Assembly (NCBI GenBank): GCA_963377175.1
Contig: CAUJNA010003322.1
Location: 467,928-531,927, forward strand
Reading direction: 5' to 3'
DNA length: 64,000 bases
Origin: Effrenium voratum
Lineage: Eukaryota; Sar; Dinophyceae; Suessiales; Symbiodiniaceae
Numbering within the stretch: position 1 is the stretch's first letter; each line of letters opens with the position of its first letter. Shown in pieces: positions 20,469-31,366 of this stretch. A program made the position numbers and the translations under genes. The notes under the pieces are model-generated. The model saw only the letters and a list, made by a program, of their open reading frames with translations, ran no database searches and had not been told where the DNA came from.

Positions 20469-23036
20469 TCACATGCAATCCAGCGAGCTCACATGCAGTT
20501 GCGTGATTTGAATGTATGAAATTTCTGAGTGCCAGACATAAAGTGTCAAGGGTTGCCTGTGATGAGCTGCGGCTGCAGCAACACCTTCAAGAAAGCCATC
20601 TGATGAAGGGACCTGCGGCCGCCCATTCGCCAGCACCCGAAGCTCTGTAGCTGCACGGAAGAAGGAATGATCTGCAGACCATTGACCAGATAACTGCTCC
20701 AACAGGTTGGCCAAATTCCGCAGTTGCTTTTTGCGCTGATCAGCAAGAGTCACCTGCACTGCTTGTGTGGGACATGGGGTAATCACTGCACTCTCATATC
20801 GCGAATTGGGCAGCATCAAAACTGGAGCATGAGAGGCAGTGTCAGCCATAAACTGCTTGGTGATGCAAAAAACGTCAAGATCATGAGGACGGAAATTGGG
20901 CAGGCCAGCCATCATTCCCCCAGGCAGAGCTGCAGCTGCAAGAGCTTGCAGCTCTGCCCGGCTCAAACCCATCCGGAACTTCCAAGTGAAGGAATGAGGA
21001 GTCTCAATCTTCTGCCGGTTCTGAAAGCAAGTGAAGGGCTTGATGCCAAGTGGGGCAACCCAGTGCCCAAAGTCACGAACATGAGAAACATGATCCACAT
21101 GGCACTGGTAGCCCTTGCTCAGGAGCAAGGACTCCATGCCAGCATGGATCCCTTGAACAAGGTCAAGTGGGGTGTGGACCCTGATTTTTCTCAAGACGCG
21201 AGCAAGCAATAAAGAGAAGATGAAGTCCACGTCCTCATGCGTGTGCCCCTTGCGCAAGTAGCAAATGTTTGTTGAATCAAATGCGAAGCGACGTGTAAGA
21301 ATGCCCATGAAAAGTGCAGTCTCTGCATTTTTGCAAGCTGCAACAGTATTGTCACTTTGAATACACAGATGACGCACCATAGGCAAACCTCGCTCTGCCC
21401 TGATCTGCTTGACTCGGCCAATTGTGCGTGTCAAGATTTCCAAGATGTATGAAGCACCGTGAAATGTACATTCTTCTTCGGAGATGTAGAAGTCGCAACT
21501 ATATCCATGACTCATAGAAGCATGAATAACAAGACGCGGGCGATGCTGCTTTTCAAGTTCTTTTGGCGCCCTGAATGACCATTGTGGATATGTGCCTTTG
21601 GAGCGGTCAAGGCCATCACAAATTATGCAAAGTATTGAACTATCTGGAGCTCGGCTTGCCCACCTCATGTGCCAGTACAGCACCCTGTCAGCATACTGTG
21701 CTTTGATGTGAAGCTGCCACTCTGCAGCTTTCAGCCGCTTCTCAGCTGGTGTTGCACGGCCTGCATGAATATATTGGCTGAATGCCCAGCAAGTATCGCA
21801 TTGCGCATGCTGGCATTTCTTCCGCAAACCAATGTTGAGGCACCAACCTAGGAGCACAGGCCAAACTGCAAGGCACAAACACACACAAAATACGACTTAA
21901 ACTATTAATATAAAATCAATGCAAGACTTGCCAGTCAGTACATCCCAAAGGCAAGAGATCCACTTCCGCCAAAAGGTAGACCAGCAGGCGGGCTTCATGT
22001 TTGGTGCCCTGCAGCTCATCCATGCCAAGTAAAACCACCACACGTCCACCACATGTTGGTGCTGGATGTACCGGATTGGCAGGGAGGCACCTGATGCAGG
22101 TGCTACCATGTTGCTGACCACAGTCTTCTCCGGATCACACCCAAGCAAAGGCAGCAGGTCACTCTCTTCCTGAGCAAGCTTCTTGAAAGCATTCAATTCC
22201 TCAGGTGACATGCCTTCGGTGGTGTCAATTGCTGCATTCACATCATCAATGCGGAACTGCGTGCTTTCTGGCAAAAACTCAGCTGCGCTGTGATAGAGCT
22301 CCAAGAAGAATTGATCCACACTGATTGAAGCTTGCGTCACATGGCCAAAGTTCTTGTGGCGTCCATCTGTGACTCCATGAACATGCTTATAGCAGGTACG
22401 TGGTGTGGTTGACAGAATAGCACACAAACGAGCAACACAAGTGCGTTTGCCCAAAAATCGCCATTTAGCACGGCTTGCTGCAAAGTCCTCATTGCCAGTC
22501 TGGTAAACTGTGCTCAGAAGATGGCCCTTCATGTCAGCTGTCATAGATTTCCACAGTCGGAGGAAAGTGAGCGCCTCTTGGAGGTCCATGCCACTCTCAC
22601 ATACACTGCATTTTCCGTCCTTGCTCTTGCCCATGCTGCATGGCTGCTTGACAAGCCTCTCAACCTTGACCCTTTCGGCCTTGATGTCCACTGTGTCAAG
22701 AGAAAGCTGGCCTTCAACTCCACAAGACAATAAGGCCATGCCAACTGTTAGGTCAATTTCTGGCATTGACAACTTTGGCTCCTCAGCTGCTCCTGCTCCA
22801 GATGGATCTGCCTCGCAAACAAGCGGTTGAGTCCACTTCGGGGCATGAATCTCAGTCCGCCTCCTCTTCGGCTCTGGATCTGTTCCAGTCACAGACGGTG
22901 TCATCCAGGCAGACTTGGCAGACTTGGCAGACGTGGCAGATGTGGTAGAAGTCACTGATGGTGTCTGCCAAGAAGAGCTCGATGAGCTGGAACCATCTAC
23001 AGGAGGACTCAGCCAGCTTGGGGCCTTTTTGGCCAT
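20469..23036 (-). CDS. DUF7869-like, transposase-like protein (about 827 aa, two exons)
   Basis: Exon 1 is 23036-21932 and exon 2 is 21847-20469. The intron has a GC donor (ACTG|GCAAGT) and an AG|G acceptor (CTCCTAG|GT), and the join keeps frame; an acceptor at 21865 is also in frame. Exon 1 has four W-x-x-P motifs (PSWLSPPV, SSWQTPSV, SAWMTPSV, PKWTQPLV), a C-x2-C pair (KCSVCESG) and a helical block FLGKRTCVARLC. Exon 2 has QHAQCDTCW, CDGLDRSK, QSDNTVAACKN and RKGHTHEDVDFIFS. The Asp, Asp-Asn and GHTHEDxD positions follow the RNase-H-like layout of DUF7869 proteins found in eukaryotic mobile elements. It is the best candidate for the element's recombinase, but catalysis is not proven. Confidence 0.75.
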
Positions 23037-23312
23037 GGGCCATGCAATGCTGAATGATTCGGTGCGGGCGGGCTAAATGCACTTCATAAAGCCAATCATG
23101 TCTGCAACCAAGGATGGATCTGATCCGAATCTGCAAGCGCTGACACTCTGCAAACTCAAGCCAATTGCAATCATGTTGAGACACGCATGGAACTTTAATT
23201 GTCGGCACTGGCTCTGTTTCCACCCCAAGGCTGGCATCACAGACCGCCCCCCCTGATCTGCAAATTGGCTGCTTGCCTGCCTATCTACATAAGAACTGAA
23301 ACTTGTGAGAAA

Positions 23313-24194
23313 TCACTTGCCGGCATGCTTAGCTGGCTTGGACAAGGTTGCCTGCAAGTGCTTCTTCCAGCTATCACTTGCCTTCTTCAGTTCAGCACGA
23401 ACATCTGCTTTGCTAGGCCTTTTCTCAGGAAGCTTGCAGTCGCAATTCGGCAGAGCCTTCTTCAGATGCTGCCGCACATGCTCCCAGTACTTATGCTGCG
23501 TCGCTGTCTTGCCAACCTGGATCTCCTTGCCTGGGAACTTCTTCTGCAGCTCCTCACGTGTCTCAGAGTACAGGACTTTCTTGTACTCGAACAACTCCTT
23601 GCCATCAGAACTGCTTGGCGGGCGGTTTCCAGCAAAGGTGCCAGCTTCACCTCTCGCTGCCCTGCGCTTCTTTCCAGGCGGAAGCTCAGGACCTTCCACA
23701 GCGCCAGCATCAGAATGAGCCGTCTCTGCAGTCGGCATCACAATCTTTGCAGGCTCAGGGCTCATGTTCAGCTCCATCTCATCCGCAGACTTGGGGCGCT
23801 TGCCCTGCTTCCTCAGCACAGAGTTCATTGCCGAAAGCTGTGTCTGTGCCTTTGCTCTTGCAGCAATGCAGGCTGCCTCCTCCTTTTCAGTCGATGCCTG
23901 CTTGGCATAGGAGAGTGCCAAAGCTGAGTGGTGTTCACACTCCTTCTTAGCAGCTGGTGGCATGCGTCCACTTGCGCCAGCATCAGCCTTGCCAAAGGGC
24001 ATTGGTGTGCACCAAGACCAGCTCTTCCATGCTGCACCACTTCCATGCGTGGCAGGAACAGAAACAGGCGGCATCAAGGTGGGAGCTGTGCCAGATGGCT
24101 TCTTTGTCGGATCTTGAGCGCTGGCGCTTGGCATCATCCAGTCCATGTTCTCGGCATCGTCAAGGCCATCATCATTCATGAAGAATGCTGCCAT
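23313..24194 (-). CDS. Basic, low-complexity protein (293 aa), unrecognised
   Basis: A single ATG-initiated exon. The N-terminus is acidic and carries two W-x-x-P type motifs (DWMMPSA at about residue 19 and WSWCTPMP near 60). A Lys/Ala/Glu-rich helical middle follows (about 85-130). The C-terminal 100 residues are basic and helical, with KYWEHVRQHLKKALP and a K-rich end. There is no catalytic motif. The shared motif and position between the large gene and the DUF7869-like gene suggest a structural or DNA-binding partner in the same element. Downstream spacing is 280 bp. Confidence 0.7.
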   Translation of the reverse strand: MAAFFMNDDGLDDAENMDWMMPSASAQDPTKKPSGTAPTLMPPVSVPATHGSGAAWKSWSWCTPMPFGKADAGASGRMPPAAKKECEHHSALALSYAKQASTEKEEAACIAARAKAQTQLSAMNSVLRKQGKRPKSADEMELNMSPEPAKIVMPTAETAHSDAGAVEGPELPPGKKRRAARGEAGTFAGNRPPSSSDGKELFEYKKVLYSETREELQKKFPGKEIQVGKTATQHKYWEHVRQHLKKALPNCDCKLPEKRPSKADVRAELKKASDSWKKHLQATLSKPAKHAGK

Positions 24195-24540
24195 GCTAGC
24201 CAGAAGAAGTAAAGGGCCCTACCAACTCCTGCTCAGTGCTCAAAAGCTGCAAGGGACACTCAAATTACAAGCCAAGGAATCACACACTCAACCAATCATA
24301 TGGCAGCTCATGCTCAATCACAAAGACTGTCTTCCAAGAATTAGCAGATTGTGAGTTAGTGACATGCCTTCTGTAGAGCAAAGAAATGTTCAATAGTTTT
24401 TGGCTTCGGATCTCCAAATCGTCTGCGCATCTTGGCGCAATTGGCCTACCTGCTCATCCTGCCAAAATCAAGTAGGCTCAGTGGCAGGCACAGCAGCTGA
24501 TTAGACTAGCTTGGCTACCTTCCCTGCAGGAATCTCAAGC

Positions 24541-27500
24541 TCAGATGTTGGGTACAGGCCGGGCTTCTCCGGATTCGCTCTGTTCTGAATTCGTCACACC
24601 CCAGCGCTGACCAAGCGCAACACGATCTTGATTCTTGAACTCTTCCAGGACTGAAGAAGTGGAGGCAAAAAGGAGGGACCCAGCATCCTCCCATGTTGGC
24701 GGCTTGTTGGAAGCTACCTTTCGCGGTGTGGGCTGCGGAGTGAACACACAGTTGGACACCTCCGTCATGTCAAATGACCTCTTCGTCACATCACCGGCTG
24801 CGTCCTGCGCACGCACAAACACACATGTACAAGGCTAAGGGAAAGGGCACATAGTTTTTCTTTACAACATGTTCCTCAATATTTAAATAAGTGTTGGTGG
24901 CTGGCCTTCTCCACCTTGGGCTCAAGCTTGTGGCATGCAATCTCAAGGGTGGAGATGTCTTTGCCCTTGGACTCAAGCTTTGACAGGAAGCTGCGCAAGG
25001 TCTCAGCTGTCTCACCTGGCTCTTCACCGTGGCGGAAGTGCCCCATGACCTCATCTGTGCTGAAGCCAACCTCGAAGTAGAATCCCTTGCCCTGCATAAT
25101 CTTGTTGGCATCCTCAGGGGCCAAGCATGTGCATTATGTAAGCATGAAGGAAAACAAGGTGGGACCATGCTACAATCCAGTCCTCATTGATCTTGAAGCT
25201 GCCAAACACCAAGTCCAGAGGTGGCTCGTTGGGCGACAAAGTGACTGCCTTGCCCTCACCAGCTGCAAACCACATATGACCGTCAGCCGCAATGACCACA
25301 TTCCCTCCACCATATGGAAGCATCACCACCTTGTGCTTCTTCTTGATGTCAGCCAAGGTCTCATCCAGCGTCTCCAAAGCAGTCTTCTGCTTCTTGGCCA
25401 TGGGCTTCTCTGGGGTTCCCCCCTCAGCTTGTCGCTTTGATCCATCATATGCTTTGCCCTCTGGGTTGTAAAGAGCATTGTGATCCTTCATCACTTGTTC
25501 CCACTCTGCTCTCAACTCCTCTGGTGCAGAAGGCAGCTTCTCAGCCATTGCATCCAAGAACTTCTGGGTGAAGGGCAGGGTGTCAGCACCTGAAGGGAAA
25601 GTGATCTGGAAATCGCTCTCCTGAAGGATTGGCATGGATCGGTTGTCGATGAACTGCGACAAGGGCTCCCAGTTCGGAATCTTCATGATGCCCTGCTCTG
25701 CCATGCTTTGCAGCCGCCGCTTGATGGCCACCAGGAGCCACTTGGCAATCTTCTGGTTCTCAGCACGCTTGCCCTGGCCATGGTCATCACGTGTGTTGGC
25801 ATCTGCCCAGCATGTGCCCACCCACAAGTGCAAGGGCTCAGCACTGTTGCCACTCCTCCTCATAATGCACTCAGCTGCGCTGTGGTCATAGCCAAAGCAG
25901 TCAATGAAGCAGCACATCGACGTGTTGTTCTTGTTCATTCCACTCCAAATAGCATCCAAGAATGCTGCAGGCAATGTCCACCCTGAGAGCCACTGCTTCC
26001 TCCTCGCAGGTCGGCTCACGTCTCCAGGGCCCGTAGCTCCAGCTGTTGAGAAATCCCTCCTGGGGTCAACGTAGTTCCTGATTGGGTTCATTGTCACCGG
26101 TGATGACTGCTTTGTGCAAGGAACAGTCTGTCTTTTCCAAAGAACTGACTTGCTGTAGATGGACATCAACTCGCCATCTGTCCCAACCTGATCGCTGACT
26201 GCCATGAAGAACTTGTGATTGGCTGATCTCTTCGATTGGGCAGGGATCGATGATGCATCAAACACTGCTGCAATCTCACGTACCAGAAGTCGGTTGTCTG
26301 CGTCTCTCAACGCATCCAAAATCTTCTGCCCCTGCTCCAACACCTCACTCTCAGCATACTCGTTGCCAAAGGAGCCAACTGTTGGCGCAGCAATGAGCAT
26401 CACAGAGCGGCGTGGGTCTGATGCAACAAGGCCTGCGTACTCTTTGATGGCCTCAATGGTGTTCTTCAGCGCGTCATAGCCCAGAGTGGAGCTGTTCATC
26501 CAGAAGATCTTGCGGGTCTCCTCATCAGGGATGCCATTCGCATTGCAGAAGTGGTTCAAGCAGGCCAAGAAGAAAGTTGCAGAATGGCCAAGCTCTGCCA
26601 AATCACGGAGCGGGAAGTGTGACTCCTGGTATGCATCAATTGCAGCTCTTTGCGTGGCTTTCTGCTTGTCCACTGTCTCTGCCTGCAGCCCTAGCCCAGC
26701 CCGTGTGAAGTTGGACATTGCCTCGCGGAAGTCCAAGAACTTCTTCTGCTCTTTGTTCAGCTTGGCCATTGCTGTATTGAGCTCAGCCTTCTGCAGGTCA
26801 TACTCTGCCTTCTTCTCATCAACCTTGATGGACACACCGCTCTTCACACCAAACTCCTGCAGCATTCTGAAAGATGATGCATAGAGCTCAGGGTCTGTCA
26901 CCCTGAACTTCTCCACCAGCTCCACATCCAGGTAGCCCCGCATGAACTTGTTGCCCAAGGCATCCAACTGCGCTGTGGTCAGCAGCTCCTTGAAGGCAGG
27001 AAGGAAGTGCACAAACAAGGCTGTGATCCCCCAGCAAGTCTCATCATCTTTCAAACCCCTGAATGCACCTGCATGTGAGTTCAAATTGATGCGCTTGCGA
27101 AGACGCTTTGCATCACCAAGCTTGTGGAGAAAGAACCTGATGCGCCGGGCCACAAACCAATGCACCTTGACCATGTTGGGGGCCAGAATCTCTCGCCAAA
27201 GGTTGCTGTCCAGCCGAGGTTTGCTGCCAAACCGCACATAATCACAGGCCAGCTGCTTGTAAGCCAAGCCACTGGTCTTTGCTGGGTAGGTGGTATGCTA
27301 TCAGCTCCTGGGTCTCCTTCAGCAGGTTTGGAAAGATGGTCACAATCACCTGCTCCAGCTCACTCAATCGCTTGCAGTCCACCCCAGATCCAGCGTTGAA
27401 CTGCGAAATCAGATCCTGGCACCCATCTTTCCAAGACCGACCTTCCTCAACACATTGCTGAAGCAGAATCTGCGAGATCTGCACAGGGTCTGGGCGTGGC

Positions 27501-28248
27501 CTGCTACTCTCAGAGAACTTCTCCTGCAATGCCTTGAACCTGTCCTCCTTCATGTTGCCGGAGGACCTGTGAATGCACTTGAAGGCAAACAGCGCATTCA
27601 GGTATGGTGCCAACAGGGTCATCTCATCATCGGTCAAGTCGGCCTGAACAGCTCCTAGCAAGATCAGCTTCATTGCCATAGCCTTGGTGAAGCCAATGGC
27701 AATGGACACCTGGAAGAGCGGTATCGGAGCACCTGGTTGTAGACCCCGAAAATTCACCAAGATGGGGTTGCTAGCAGAGTCAAATGGCCTTTCCAAAAAC
27801 TCCCGGAAGAGCCTGAGGACATAGACCATCTTTGTGGGGCCTTTGAGCGAGTAGGACACATCATATCCCAGATGCCAAGGCATGAGGCAAAACTCCGTGT
27901 TCTCATCATCTGGAGCAGGAACTGTGCTCTGTGTGGACTTGCGCTGGAAGATAAACTGGGGCTGCAGCTTATCAAGCCGGGCCATCAGTGTCTGGAACGT
28001 CTCCTTGAGTGCGTTGGGGTCAGCAGCAAAGAGCTTGAGCAAGTGGTCACCTAGAAGGAGTGTGTTCCAAACATGGTTACCAACAAACTGACTGCTCACT
28101 GGCCAAGACATGCTGCGCACCAACAAATGAGTCCATGGCTGGCATCTACTGCATCATCAACTTCAGGATTTCCGCTACCTCCAAATGTCTCCTGCGCCCA
28201 AGCCTCCAGCTTGGCAGTCACAACCTTGACATCCCTGCTTTGCCACAT
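24541..28248 (-). CDS. Large five-exon protein of unknown family (about 1,111 aa)
   Basis: Proposed exons on the minus strand: 28248-28179, 28050-27350, 27276-25174, 25112-24915, 24804-24541. Their lengths sum to 3,336, divisible by three. Intron 1 is well supported: GGAG|GTAGCG to TTCTAG|GTGACC joins AQETFG to GDHLLKLF in frame. Introns 2-4 are short (61-110 nt) and tentative; a frameshift near 27270 is an alternative. The start is the first ATG of the frame. Residues about 400-480 form a charged helical, probably coiled-coil region (KKAEYDLQKAELNTAMAKLN). Later blocks include FDASSIPAQSKRS, VDPRRDFSTAG, CFIDCFGYDHSAAECIMRR and LHLWVGTCWADANTRDDHG. The tail has a Lys-rich patch (KPMAKKQK). 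I recognise no family; a replication or DNA-processing role is only a guess from context. Confidence 0.7.
24804..24914 (-). other. Candidate last intron of the large gene
   Basis: The stretch between donor CCCAAG|GTGGAG and acceptor GTGCGCAG|GACGC contains in-frame stops; splicing it joins two open frames in phase. The acceptor has G after AG, as is usual in dinoflagellates. Confidence 0.5.
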
Positions 28249-28344
28249 TGCGCAAAATGCGTTGCAGCTACTGCCTTGAGCACCTGCGAACAACTCAGAT
28301 TTCTCCCCAAATCAAACCTGAATGATAATGGGTCAACTTTGATT

Positions 28345-28612
28345 TTAAAAAAATCTTTGAATGTTAGAGCCACTTCGACAGCCTTTGTCAACCATGCCTA
28401 AGTTTTGGCTCTACCCACCCTCACTAGCGCCAAATCTGAAGTAACAGTTATAACATGCTGCCTTTTCTTTTGATATGGTTACATAGGACTCATAAATGGC
28501 AGCGTGTGATAACTGTTACTTCAGATTTGGCTCTAGTGAGGGTGGGTAGAGCCAATTGTAGGGGCTACTAGGGACACCCTCTGAAGTGGCTCAATCATTC
28601 AAAGATTCATTT
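28345..28612. repeat. Long palindrome upstream of the large gene
   Basis: The left arm 28345-28462 and right arm 28498-28612 are inverted copies with a 35-bp loop. GTAACAGTTATAACATGCTGCC words in the left arm face GGCAGCGTGTGATAACTG in the right, and CTACCCACCCTCACTAG faces CTAGTGAGGGTGGGTAG. It may be a fold-back MITE inserted near the gene's 5' end, or a structural or promoter element. Confidence 0.8.
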
Positions 28613-28649
28613 TGAGTTCAGAATCCAGACCCAACTTTGTTGGAAAACA

Positions 28650-28747
28650 GGTAACAACCTCATTCCATAATGAGGTTGTGAGAAATGGCTCTAGGCAGGG
28701 TAGCCAGTGCCATTTCTACTCAACTCATTATCAAATGAGTTGTTACC
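28650..28747. repeat. Cloverleaf-shaped inverted-repeat cluster
   Basis: The outer stem GGTAACAAC (28650-28658) pairs with GTTGTTACC (28739-28747). Inside lie three hairpins: CAACCTCATT/AATGAGGTTG (28655-28678), AGAAATGGC/GCCATTTCT (28681-28717) and CAACTCATT/AATGAGTTG (28721-28742). The inner stems share a few bases with the outer one, so folds may alternate. It is not a tRNA: stem sizes and loops do not fit. Confidence 0.75.
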
Positions 28748-28749
28748 CC

Positions 28750-30370
28750 GAGGCACCCATCCCCCACCCAGAATTATTTCAATTTGTTGCAAACCATATT
28801 CTTAATGAGTTAATCCAAATTGGCATATTTTGTTCAAATCATGTTTGTGTGACCTCTGAATCACAGGCCTGGGATGGTGCTCTGAAGCTCGATGGTGAAA
28901 TGACCTGCCGCCTTTTCCCGCCCACCGATGAGAAAAGATGTGCACCAGGCTTCGGACGTTTCAGTACCAGTGTGTTTGCAAGGACTTTCTGTTTGCCTTT
29001 GCTTTCCTTCGACCTTGTTTCTAGGAGGGTCTGACCTTTCCTAAAAGTTGTTTGGGAATTTTGGGCGGTTCTTTGGCTCGAAACTAAGACGACGCATCCT
29101 CTGCATCGCCAATGCTCTCTAACGCCACACTTGAAATGTATAGTGTAGAATATAGAAGTATAGAAAGAGATGGTGATGACTACGATGATGATGATGATAC
29201 TGAGATTGATGACAAGGGTGACAAGGATGATGACTGTCATGGTAATTGTCCAGCAGTCACACATTCGACCTCGGCTCGCTAACGGCTGTGATGATAATTA
29301 TCATCGTTACATCTTCTGCATCACCAGTGCTGTCGGAAGCGGATGACTGTCATGATAACTATCATCGTAGCATCTTCTGCATTAGCAAAGCTGCGGATGA
29401 CTGTCATGATAACTATCATCGTAGCATCCTCTGCATTCCCAAGGGTGCCTAACGCCACATTTGAAATGTATGTAGAAGAAAGATAGAAGAAAGAGATGAT
29501 GCTGATGATGACAATCAAAAAACAGCTATTTGGCCGGCTGGGAAACTGATTGTGCTGGATAGTGCGTGTATCAGTGGTTTTTGCAATGGATGCCTGGCTA
29601 TTTAACTGGGAAAAGTGCCAAACTGCTTGTAGGCTGCACTTGCTCAAAGTAGTGCCCATCAGACTTGACATCCTCTCAGGCTCCAGCTATGTGCGCACTT
29701 TGCAGTCAAGCCAAGCCATGTGGGGCCTCAGATTCAAGCTCCAGTGCACACGCTGGCAAACATGCGACGCCAGGGTTTTCAGTGACCTACTACAATTTCC
29801 ATCATTGTGGAGAAGTGGTGAACTGCATTTTCACTGCCTTTCCTGATTTGAGTCCCGGACAAGAAGGGCTGCTGTCAAACAAGACCTCAGGGTTGCAGGG
29901 TCGGAGCTGAGAGTGCACGAATGCCAAGTGTTCAAGAACAAATGCTGGGTCTGTGAGACATCATGTTTTCACCAAATGCCACTGCACAGATCAGCATCCA
30001 TCACTATGGAGAGCCTCACTCACGGGTTTGCGCACTCCACTGTTCAGTGCCATCCTTAGATTGCCCCGAAATGTAGGACACCCTTCATGAAGGCAGCTGC
30101 TCAGTTGTCATGATCATGTCAGCTGCTCCTCTTCCCCCTTTGCGCAAACTTTGAAATCACCTACGCAGACGGTGAGACCCATGACTAGCTTGTGCCAGCC
30201 GCTCATTGTCCTGAGTTGCCATTGAGAGCACATACAGAAGAAGCACAACCTATAATCAATGTTGGAAGACATCAATTAGAAAACTGCAGGAGACAAACAC
30301 TTCATGAAACAATGTAGCATTAGGGCTCCAACTCCACAATCTAGTAAAGTTAAGGCTTGACTACAATACA
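28750..30370. other. Element interior without a recognised gene
   Basis: No gene was recognised. The open frame 28612-29034 (plus) and the frame on the minus strand at 28839-29264 are not protein-like throughout. Short tandem repeats lie at 29088-29470. Confidence 0.45.
29088..29470. repeat. Tandem repeat with palindromic ATGATAACTATCAT core
   Basis: A unit of about 55-60 bp containing GACTGTCATGATAACTATCATCG and ATCTTCTGCAT-like text occurs about three times at 29283-29440. A 52-bp flanking text with CCTAACGCCACA and TTGAAATGTAT appears at 29088-29140 and again at 29419-29470. A short GAT run lies at 29183-29200. Confidence 0.75.
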
Positions 30371-30919
30371 TTATTCAAAGCAATACTTGTAGAGCCAAGA
30401 AGCTCGTCTCTCTTGTCGACGTAGCAGCCGTGCACACTCATACATGGTGTCAGCCATGTCATCCAACACAGTCTCAATGCGCCCCAAAGTCAAAAGGACT
30501 GCTGTGCGTGTCCGGCGGTGGGAGGATGAGCATGACGCAGATGCTGATGAGCTCTTCTTCGCCTTCTTTTTCTTCTTTTTCTTCACGTTCTTGTTCTTGC
30601 CCTTGTCCTTTTCCTTCTCCTTGTCCTTCAGCTCACCTGCAGGGCTGGTCGGGGTTAAAGGCTCTTCCTGCTTGACCTGCAGCATGCCCACCTGCCGCTT
30701 GACCTTCTCCAGCTGATCTTCCCGGGTCAGCTCCACATCATCCTCAGACTCATAGAACAAGCTCTCCTCCAGCTCCGCACCGGGCTTTGGCACCTCCATC
30801 TCCTCCTTGAACCGGTTCTTGGGCTTCTGCTGTGGCACCTCCTGAACCACCTCCTCCGGGCCATTCTCTACCACCTCCGCCTCCAGCTCAGGGCGTGGCG
30901 GTGTTGAGATCGCTGGCAC
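30371..30919 (-). CDS. Exon of an unrecognised acidic/basic protein (182 codons)
   Basis: The minus frame begins right after a good acceptor (TTGACAG|GTGCC), so upstream exons are expected and the first codon is not a true start. It holds an acidic Glu-rich segment, a strongly basic Lys-rich segment (KKKKKKKAKK), a Ser run and a helical C-terminus with RLLRRQERRASW and a stop. This layout suggests a nuclear or nucleic-acid-associated protein, but the function is unknown. Lower CpG than the flanks matches other genes of the element. Confidence 0.55.
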   Translation of the reverse strand: MPAISTPPRPELEAEVVENGPEEVVQEVPQQKPKNRFKEEMEVPKPGAELEESLFYESEDDVELTREDQLEKVKRQVGMLQVKQEEPLTPTSPAGELKDKEKEKDKGKNKNVKKKKKKKAKKSSSASASCSSSHRRTRTAVLLTLGRIETVLDDMADTMYECARLLRRQERRASWLYKYCFE

Positions 30920-31040
30920 CTGTCAAGACCATCAAGGAGTCACTCCTCTCATTTTGTTTTGAATATTTATTATCAATAGTCATAGAACCAGTAGTCAACT
31001 AGAAAAACTTTCAATGTTAAAACATAATGAGGCCCAAGCC

Positions 31041-31205
31041 CTATTCTTTTTTGCCCTCCCAGGCCTCTGCATTGGTGCCAGATCCAGCTGCACCTTCGGT
31101 GTCATCTGCCTTTGGCAAAGGCCCCGCTGCCAACGGCTTCGCATTGGCCACCGCCTGCGCCACAGAAGCCGGGTACCTTCCAGGGACCAAGCTTCGATGG
31201 GACAT
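31041..31205 (-). CDS. Small exon-like frame (54 codons), unrecognised
   Basis: From an ATG at 31205 the minus strand reads SHRSLVPGRYPASVAQAV and on through an Ala/Gly-rich stretch to a TAG at 31041. Codon choice is GC-biased like the neighbouring exon. It could be a last exon of a gene further right or an exon linked to 30919-30371 after splicing before the stop. No family. Confidence 0.4.
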   Translation of the reverse strand: MSHRSLVPGRYPASVAQAVANAKPLAAGPLPKADDTEGAAGSGTNAEAWEGKKE

Positions 31206-31366
31206 TGCTGGCCAGTCTCACTGCTCTTGCTTGTCTTTAGCTCATCCTTGCACGCAGTGATTGTGACATGCAGGGTCCAGTTTTCTCCTGTCAGTCAAGT
31301 GTTTGTTCATGCCTGGTGATTGTTGCCCTTGCAGCAATGCTTGTCATGCCAGCTGCCAGCCCAAAT

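Noticed and set aside
28650..28747. tRNA gene suggested by the cloverleaf layout
   Set aside because: Stem lengths, loops and missing conserved T-arm and D-arm bases do not fit a tRNA.
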